Source: Phascolarctobacterium_A sp034086985
GTDB taxonomy: Bacteria; Bacillota; Negativicutes; Acidaminococcales; Acidaminococcaceae
Reading direction: 5' to 3'
DNA: 64,000 nt
NCBI GenBank assembly: GCA_034086985.1
Contig: JAXDZG010000021.1
Location: 62,001 to 126,000 of the forward strand
A model generated the notes under the pieces. That model was not told the origin of the DNA. It saw only the letters and a list, made by a program, of their open reading frames with translations, and searched no databases. How positions within the stretch are numbered: the first letter of the stretch is position 1; every line of letters begins with the position of its first letter. The position numbers and the translations under genes were made by a program. This document shows positions 58,326 through 64,000 of this stretch, piece by piece.

Positions 58326-60737
58326 TTGCTCGATAGCATTTTGAAAAAAATTTTTGGTGACCCCAACGAGAAAGAATTAAAAAATATTCGCGTAATCGTC
58401 GATAAGATCAATAGCTTGGAAAAAAACATGGAGAGCCTGAGCTCTGCCAATCTGGCAGCCAAAACTGCTGAATTTAAGGTGCGCCTGCAAAAGGGCGAAA
58501 CCCTGGACGATATTCTGCCCGAAGCCTTTGCCGTAGTGCGCGAGGCTTCTAAGCGTGTAACCGGCATGCGTCATTTCGATGTACAGCTCATCGGTGGCGT
58601 GGTGCTGCACCGCGGCAAAATCGCCGAAATGCGTACCGGCGAAGGTAAAACCCTGGTAGCAACCCTGCCTGTATACCTGAATGCCTTAACCGGCAAGGGC
58701 GTACACGTTGTTACCGTTAACGACTATCTGGCTCGCCGCGACAGCGTGGACATGGGCCGCATTTATAAGGCTCTGGGCCTGTCCGTAGGCTTGATTGTCC
58801 ATGATATGGATTATCCCGACCGCAAGGCTGCCTATGCTGCGGACGTAACCTACGGTACCAATAATGAGTTTGGCTTTGACTATCTGCGTGATAACATGGT
58901 CGTAAGCGAGGACCAAATGGTACAGCGCGAGCTGAACTACTGCATTGTCGACGAAGTGGACAGTATCTTAATCGACGAAGCACGTACCCCCTTGATTATT
59001 TCTGGACCCGGCGAAAAATCCACCGACCTGTATCGCATTATGGCTCAGGTTGTGGACAAGATGACCGAGGAAGAGGATTATACTGTGGATGAAAAGCAAC
59101 GTCAGGTTGCGCCCACAGAAAAGGGTATTGCCAAGGCAGAAAAAATGCTGGGCATTAAAAACCTCTATGATAATGAGCACGGTGTGGACTATTCCCACCA
59201 GATTATGTGCGCCTTGAAGGCGAAGGCCTTGATGCACCGCGACCGCGACTACGTTGTCAAGGATGGTCAGGTTATCATCGTTGACGAATTCACTGGTCGT
59301 TTGATGTTCGGTCGCCGCTTCTCCGAGGGCCTGCACCAAGCTATTGAAGCTAAAGAAGGCGTAAAGGTAGAGCGCGAGAGCCAAACCCTGGCTACCATTA
59401 CTTTCCAGAATTACTTCCGTATGTACAAGAAGCTGGCTGGTATGACTGGTACTGCTAAGACCGAGGAGCAGGAATTTGTTAAGATTTACAACCTGCCCGT
59501 GGTAGTTATTCCTACCAACAAACCCATGATTCGTGTGGATGCTCCGGACGTAATCTACAAGACTCGTCTGGCTAAATACAAGGCAGCCGTGAAGGAAATC
59601 GAGGATTGTCATAAGGCAGGTCAACCTGTGCTGGTCGGCACCACATCCATTGCCCAATCCGAGGAGCTCAGCGCTATGCTGAAGCGTCGTGGCGTGCCTC
59701 ACAATGTTTTGAACGCTAAATACCATGAAAAAGAAGCAGAAATTATCGCCTTGGCCGGCCAATATGGTGCAGTAACCATTGCTACCAACATGGCAGGCCG
59801 TGGTACCGATATTGTTTTGGGCGAGGGCGTGCCTGAGCTGGGCGGTCTGCACATTATCGGTACCGAGCGCCATGAAAGCCGCCGCATTGATAACCAGCTG
59901 CGCGGCCGTTGCGCTCGTCAAGGCGACCCTGGCTCTTCCAAGTTCTTCCTGAGCTTGGAGGACGATTTGATGCGCCTCTTTGGCAGCGACAATATTGCTG
60001 GCATCATGGATAAGCTGGGTATGGAGGATGATGAGCCTATCGAGCACAGCTTAGTAACCAAGTCCATTGAAAACGCGCAAAAGAAGGTTGAAGCTCGCAA
60101 CTTCAGCATTCGTAAGCACGTTTTGGAATATGACGATGTTATGAATCAACAGCGCGAGGTTATCTATGCTCAACGCAAGAAGATTTTGCGCCAGGAGGAT
60201 TTGAGTGGCAATATCAAGGAAATGGTGGAAAAGGTTGTGGACCGCACCATGGCCATGTATGCACCACCTGAGGTTTACTCAGAGGACTGGGATTTGAAGG
60301 CATTAATTCAATATGCTGAAGAATTCTATGCACCCCGCGGCCTGATGACCATTGAGCACCTGCAAACCCTGAGCCGTGAGGAGCTGGATGAGTATTTGCA
60401 TAAGGTAGCAGAGGATTGGTACCAAGCTCGTGAGAACGCCATTGGCTCCGAGCTCATGCGCGAGCTGGAAAATCTGGTTATGCTGAAGGTTGTGGACAAC
60501 CACTGGATGGAGCATTTGGATGCTATGGATATGCTTCGTGAGGGCGTGGGCCTCAGAGCTTATGGCCAAAAGGATCCGCTGGTTGAATATAAATTTGAAG
60601 CCTACGATATGTTCGAGGCTATGATTGATGCTATTCAGGATGACGTAGTACGCTATATTTATCATGTAAATGTAGTAACTCAAGCTGCTGATGATCATCT
60701 GGATGGCGCGCAGGAACACGGCGCTGAAGAAGTATAA
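58326..60737 (+). CDS. secA: Preprotein translocase ATPase SecA
   Basis: The motor that drives proteins through SecYEG; 803 residues. Walker A is MRTGEGKTL, Walker B (VDEVDSILIDEARTPLIISG), the preprotein-binding and helical scaffold domains follow, and motif VI is RIDNQLRGRCARQGDPGSS. The C-terminal zinc/SecB tail (CxCxSGKK) is absent; it ends AAVDDHLD-like then EHGAEEV. TTG 58326 is taken as start because it gives the conserved MLDSILKKIFGD and lies 8 bases after AAGGAG; GTG 58317 overlaps that site. prfB follows. Confidence 0.97.
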   Translation: MLDSILKKIFGDPNEKELKNIRVIVDKINSLEKNMESLSSANLAAKTAEFKVRLQKGETLDDILPEAFAVVREASKRVTGMRHFDVQLIGGVVLHRGKIAEMRTGEGKTLVATLPVYLNALTGKGVHVVTVNDYLARRDSVDMGRIYKALGLSVGLIVHDMDYPDRKAAYAADVTYGTNNEFGFDYLRDNMVVSEDQMVQRELNYCIVDEVDSILIDEARTPLIISGPGEKSTDLYRIMAQVVDKMTEEEDYTVDEKQRQVAPTEKGIAKAEKMLGIKNLYDNEHGVDYSHQIMCALKAKALMHRDRDYVVKDGQVIIVDEFTGRLMFGRRFSEGLHQAIEAKEGVKVERESQTLATITFQNYFRMYKKLAGMTGTAKTEEQEFVKIYNLPVVVIPTNKPMIRVDAPDVIYKTRLAKYKAAVKEIEDCHKAGQPVLVGTTSIAQSEELSAMLKRRGVPHNVLNAKYHEKEAEIIALAGQYGAVTIATNMAGRGTDIVLGEGVPELGGLHIIGTERHESRRIDNQLRGRCARQGDPGSSKFFLSLEDDLMRLFGSDNIAGIMDKLGMEDDEPIEHSLVTKSIENAQKKVEARNFSIRKHVLEYDDVMNQQREVIYAQRKKILRQEDLSGNIKEMVEKVVDRTMAMYAPPEVYSEDWDLKALIQYAEEFYAPRGLMTIEHLQTLSREELDEYLHKVAEDWYQARENAIGSELMRELENLVMLKVVDNHWMEHLDAMDMLREGVGLRAYGQKDPLVEYKFEAYDMFEAMIDAIQDDVVRYIYHVNVVTQAADDHLDGAQEHGAEEV

Positions 60738-60850
60738 ATATCGCCCCGTCGTCGCCGTTCCTCGTATCTGACTACTTATTGACGATATTGAGTTAGACAA
60801 ATAACTCACCAAATAACTAAATTTGCTAAACGAAAGGTTGTGAATGAATT

Positions 60851-61958
60851 TTGTTAATCGAAGAATACAAGCCTGAGATTGTCAACTTACAAGCAAAATT
60901 AGAGGAAATGAGGGGATCTCTTTGACATCGCTGTCAAAGAGGACCGCATTGCCGAATTAGAGCATAAAATGGGCGACCCCACCTTTTGGGACGACCCGGA
61001 GAAGGCACAAAAAACTGCCCAGGACGTGAACGCACTGAAGGAAGAGGTGGATGGCTTCCACAAGCTTTCCGACAGCGTGGACGAGCTGGAAATTATGCAG
61101 GAAATGGCTGCCGAAGAAAATGATGAAAGCTTGATTCCGGAAATGGACGAGCTGCTCAATAAATGCCGCGAGGAGCTGGAGCATCTAGAATTAGGCATGC
61201 TGCTCAGCGGCGAATATGACGCTAATAACGCCATCATTACCCTCCACGCAGGCGCCGGCGGCACCGAGGCCCAGGACTGGACCAGCATGCTACTGCGCAT
61301 GTTCACCCGTTTTGCGGAGCAAAACGGCTTTGCGCTGGAGCTGCTGGACTATCAGCCCGGTGATGAAGCCGGCGTCAAGAGCGCTACCTTCCAGGTGAAC
61401 GGCCACAACGCCTACGGCTTCTTGAAGTCCGAAAAGGGCGTGCACCGTCTTGTACGCATCTCGCCCTTCGACGCTAACGCACGCCGCCACACTTCCTTTG
61501 CGGCCTGCGACGTTATGCCGGAGCTGGACGATAACGTTGATGTACAGATTAACTGGGATGAAGTGCGTGTGGACACCTATCGCGCCAGCGGCGCCGGTGG
61601 CCAGCACGTTAACAAAACCTCCTCTGCCGTACGCATGACCCACGAGCCCACCGGCATCGTGGTACAATGCCAACAGGAGCGTTCCCAAATCCAAAACCGT
61701 GAAAAATGTACGCAAATGCTGCGTGCCAAATTGTACGAATATGAAAAGGCTAAGCAGGACGCCATTGTCAGTGATTTGGCTGGCGATTATCAAAACATTG
61801 AATGGGGCAGCCAAATTCGCTCCTATGTTTTCCAGCCCTATACCATGGTTAAGGACCATCGTACCGGCTGCGAAACTGGCAATATCGGCGCTGTCATGGA
61901 TGGCGATTTGATGCCCTTTGTTGAGGCCTATCTGCGCAGCCAACAGAAGAAGATTTGA
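60851..61958 (+). CDS. prfB: Peptide chain release factor 2, with programmed +1 frameshift
   Basis: Terminates translation at UGA and UAA. The first frame starts at TTG 60851 (a TGA lies two codons upstream) and reads 24 codons to the in-frame TGA at 60923-60925. The shift site CTT-TGA-C is preceded by the internal Shine-Dalgarno AGGGGA. After a +1 slip the product continues DIAVKEDRIAELEHKMGDPTFW to 61958, giving about 368 residues. The tripeptide anticodon is SPF (RISPFDANA) and the catalytic loop GGQ (SGAGGQHVNKTSSAVRM). The site lets RF2 levels control their own synthesis. Confidence 0.95.
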
Positions 61959-61978
61959 TTTAAGTGCAGGTGACAATA

Positions 61979-64000
61979 ATGAAGTATCGTTATAATCCTG
62001 TGCTCTTAGCAGTGATTGCGCTGGGCCTGGTTTGCGGACTGTGGCTCAATCTGACCCGCCATAAGGTGGAGCAGGCCAATAACACTGTAGAAATGGCAAT
62101 GGAATATGAGGGCCTACGTAAGCTGGCGATTTTGCAGGGCGTAAGCGAGGATAAGGTGCTGCGGGATTTCCAGCAGGCCGGCATTAACTCCTTGATGCTT
62201 TTTGATACTACGCTGGAGCGCCTGACGAAAAAGGGCGAAATCCAAAGCAGCACCACTGGGGAGCTGCGCAAGGCGGCTAGCCTTGGCGCAGATAAGGGCG
62301 TGTTCGCGGCAGTGCCGGCGGAGAAGCTCACTGTGGATGCAGCCTTTGTAGCGGCGGGGAATAACCCTGCCGTGCTGCCCGATGTGTTGGAGGACCTTAA
62401 GCTGCGCTATGGCGCCGAGCGCGTGGAAATCGTAAGCCAAACGCCGCAGATTATTCGCGTGGTGGGCAACACGGAGCTTTTGCCGGAGGGCAAATTCGAC
62501 GAGCCCCTTGGGCTTTTGCAAGCTCCCTTGGGCTTGCCCGTGAAAGATATGCAAAAGCTGGCTGCTATGGGCTTTGCGCTTATTGTGCGTCCGCAAAACT
62601 ATCTCAACGTTACGGAAGCACAGATTGATAGTATTTTTAAGCGCATTGATAAGGCAGGCGTAAAGGTGCATGCCCTGATGCCTTGTGGCCGCGAAACCGT
62701 GGGCTATCCTAATAAAGTGGAATATCTGGGACAAAAGCTGCGTGAGCGGGACATGACTCTGGTAATGCTGGAGCACTATACCCAGCTGCGCTTTGCCCAA
62801 ATCGATGGCCTCATTCCCTTAGCTGAATTTAATAATTATAAGTCTGCTCGCTCCTACGTTATCGACGCCTTGGAGCAAAAGAAAATTTCCGTGGCTACGG
62901 CGTTGCATCGTTGGGCCTTGACTGACGAGGAGCGCAATATCCGCGTCAACTATATCCGTCCCTTCCTGCTGCCTGTGGAGGGCAAGGATATTATGACTAC
63001 CAATTTAAAATACGTCCGTGATATTAAGGCTAATGTAGAAGCACGTGGCTACAGCATTGGCCAAGCAGGCGTGTTTGCAGGCTCAAGCTCTGAGCAGGGC
63101 TTTGCGCCTTATTTCCCGTCCAAGACTATGTGGTTGCCCATAGTGCTGGCCATTGTGGCCGGTGTGGTGCTGTACGGCAGCTTGCTCTTTAATTGGAGCA
63201 GTAAAACTGAGCTCATGCTGTGGGCAGTGTTTTCCGCTGTGGGCTGTGGTCTGTTAATGCTCGGTCGTGGCCTCTTAACCCGCCAGCTTTTGGCTTTGGC
63301 AGCGGCTAGCGTGTTCCCGGTGCTGTCCATGAGCTATATCATGTACATTTGGGATAAAAATACTAGTGCCAAGAACAGCTTGGTGAAAATTATCTGGAAT
63401 GCCCTGTGGCAGCTGGCTTTGGCCATTGCTTTGTCCTTGGTGGGCGCAGCTTTCCTCTCTGCAATTTTAACAGACAGTCGCTTCCTTTTGGAAATCGATA
63501 TTTATCGTGGTGTAAAGCTGACCTTTATCCTGCCTGTAGTGTTGACCGCGGTGCTTTACCTTAAGCGCTACGATATGCTGCAGGTGGTGGGCAAGGGCTT
63601 CAAGCAGCTTTTGAGCAAGCTTAACAGTCTGCTGGATACGGGACTGACCTTTAAGCATGTGGCAGTGCTGATGGTTTTCCTCTTCATTGCCTTTTATTTC
63701 GTGGGCCGCAGCGGTCACACCGGTGGTGTGCCCGTGCCTGCTATTGAGCTCAAGATGCGTGCTTTCCTAGAGCAGGTAATGTATGCTCGTCCTCGCGAAA
63801 AGGAATTTATGATTGGTCATCCGGCCTTCTTCCTAGCAGTGTTGGCTGCTTATAAATGTGCACCTCGCTGGTGGCAGTTCGTATTGACCTGTGGCGCAGT
63901 CATTGGCCAAGGTAGCTTGGTGCAAACCTTTTGCCATATGCGTACTCCGGTGGTGATGAGCTTTGTGCGTGCTTTGGATGGCTATGCAGTGGGTATTATT
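61979..64000 (+). CDS. DUF5693 family membrane protein, cut by the window end
   Basis: 674 codons are open to the right edge with no stop. It begins with a signal anchor (YNPVLLAVIALGLVCGLWLNL), then a soluble extracytoplasmic domain of about 350 residues (EGLRKLAILQGVSEDKVLRDFQQAGINSLMLFDTTLERL; ALIVRPQNYLNVTEAQID). From about residue 380 at least seven helices follow (LPIVLAIVAGVVLYGSLLF; FFLAVLAAYKCAPRWWQF). This layout matches DUF5693 proteins of Firmicutes and Negativicutes, often near surface polysaccharide genes. Function unknown. AGGTGA precedes ATG 61979, 20 bases after prfB. Confidence 0.82.
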   Translation, partial: MKYRYNPVLLAVIALGLVCGLWLNLTRHKVEQANNTVEMAMEYEGLRKLAILQGVSEDKVLRDFQQAGINSLMLFDTTLERLTKKGEIQSSTTGELRKAASLGADKGVFAAVPAEKLTVDAAFVAAGNNPAVLPDVLEDLKLRYGAERVEIVSQTPQIIRVVGNTELLPEGKFDEPLGLLQAPLGLPVKDMQKLAAMGFALIVRPQNYLNVTEAQIDSIFKRIDKAGVKVHALMPCGRETVGYPNKVEYLGQKLRERDMTLVMLEHYTQLRFAQIDGLIPLAEFNNYKSARSYVIDALEQKKISVATALHRWALTDEERNIRVNYIRPFLLPVEGKDIMTTNLKYVRDIKANVEARGYSIGQAGVFAGSSSEQGFAPYFPSKTMWLPIVLAIVAGVVLYGSLLFNWSSKTELMLWAVFSAVGCGLLMLGRGLLTRQLLALAAASVFPVLSMSYIMYIWDKNTSAKNSLVKIIWNALWQLALAIALSLVGAAFLSAILTDSRFLLEIDIYRGVKLTFILPVVLTAVLYLKRYDMLQVVGKGFKQLLSKLNSLLDTGLTFKHVAVLMVFLFIAFYFVGRSGHTGGVPVPAIELKMRAFLEQVMYARPREKEFMIGHPAFFLAVLAAYKCAPRWWQFVLTCGAVIGQGSLVQTFCHMRTPVVMSFVRALDGYAVGII

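Overview
The window comes from a Gram-negative-type Firmicute of the class Negativicutes. A Phascolarctobacterium-like succinate fermenter (Acidaminococcaceae) is the best guess. This rests on content: a complete succinate-to-propionate gene set with a sodium-pumping methylmalonyl-CoA decarboxylase, Firmicutes-style T-box leaders and riboswitches, an O-antigen ligase, TRAP transporters, and secA-prfB and tig-clpP-clpX-lon-ysxC gene orders. No rRNA, insertion sequence, prophage or CRISPR array was seen. Only one tRNA (Gly, GCC) is present. Species assignment is inference; no database search was possible.

Layout. 1-5.7 kb: end of an OFA-type MFS transporter, then a TRAP transporter (dctPQM) in one operon with glycerol kinase. 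5.7-13.2 kb: a NiCo-riboswitch-controlled cation efflux gene, a polar amino-acid ABC transporter, a DUF4127 protein, a GNAT acetyltransferase and an Nramp transporter. 13.3-20.9 kb: tRNA-Gly and the protein quality-control cluster tig, clpP, clpX, lon, ysxC, plus an AbrB-family membrane protein. 21.0-21.3 kb: two tandem, nearly identical 18-residue micro-ORFs with their own promoter and terminator. 21.4-28.9 kb: a cobalamin riboswitch, an MsrA-like protein without its catalytic cysteine, a structured leader, mutA-mutB-meaB, and a second, compact cobalamin riboswitch with no gene behind it. 29-35.2 kb: a small XRE regulator whose promoter spacer contains a run of eight G, a T-box, valS, folC and an O-antigen ligase. 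35.3-38.1 kb, minus strand: methionine T-box, metA and metY. 38.2-40.8 kb: DRTGG / anti-sigma-type ATPase / H-cluster protein / DRTGG operon, probably a hydrogen or redox sensing module. 41-50.6 kb: the main propionate operon (CoA-transferase, split B12 mutase, second MeaB, epimerase, decarboxylase A, D, C, B). 50.7-57.1 kb: ABC exporter, FprA flavodiiron protein, YbjN-like protein, and a P2B ATPase behind a manganese riboswitch. 57.2-58.3 kb: minus-strand XRE gene and a decayed intergenic region with 10-bp-spaced repeats. 58.3 kb to the end: secA, prfB with its programmed frameshift, and a DUF5693 membrane protein cut by the window edge.

How it works together. Succinate plus propionyl-CoA gives succinyl-CoA and propionate (CoA-transferase). 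The B12 mutase makes (R)-methylmalonyl-CoA, the epimerase converts it to the S form, and the membrane decarboxylase releases CO2 while exporting sodium, regenerating propionyl-CoA. MeaB GTPases protect and reload the mutase. The window holds two different mutase systems: a MutAB heterodimer flanked by cobalamin riboswitches, and an archaeal-type split enzyme inside the propionate operon. Metal handling (NiCo and Mn riboswitches, Nramp) and amino-acid supply (two T-boxes) are controlled by RNA leaders. The signals most worth following are the twin micropeptides, the orphan compact B12 riboswitch, the structured mutA leader, the H-cluster sensor operon and the G-tract promoter.
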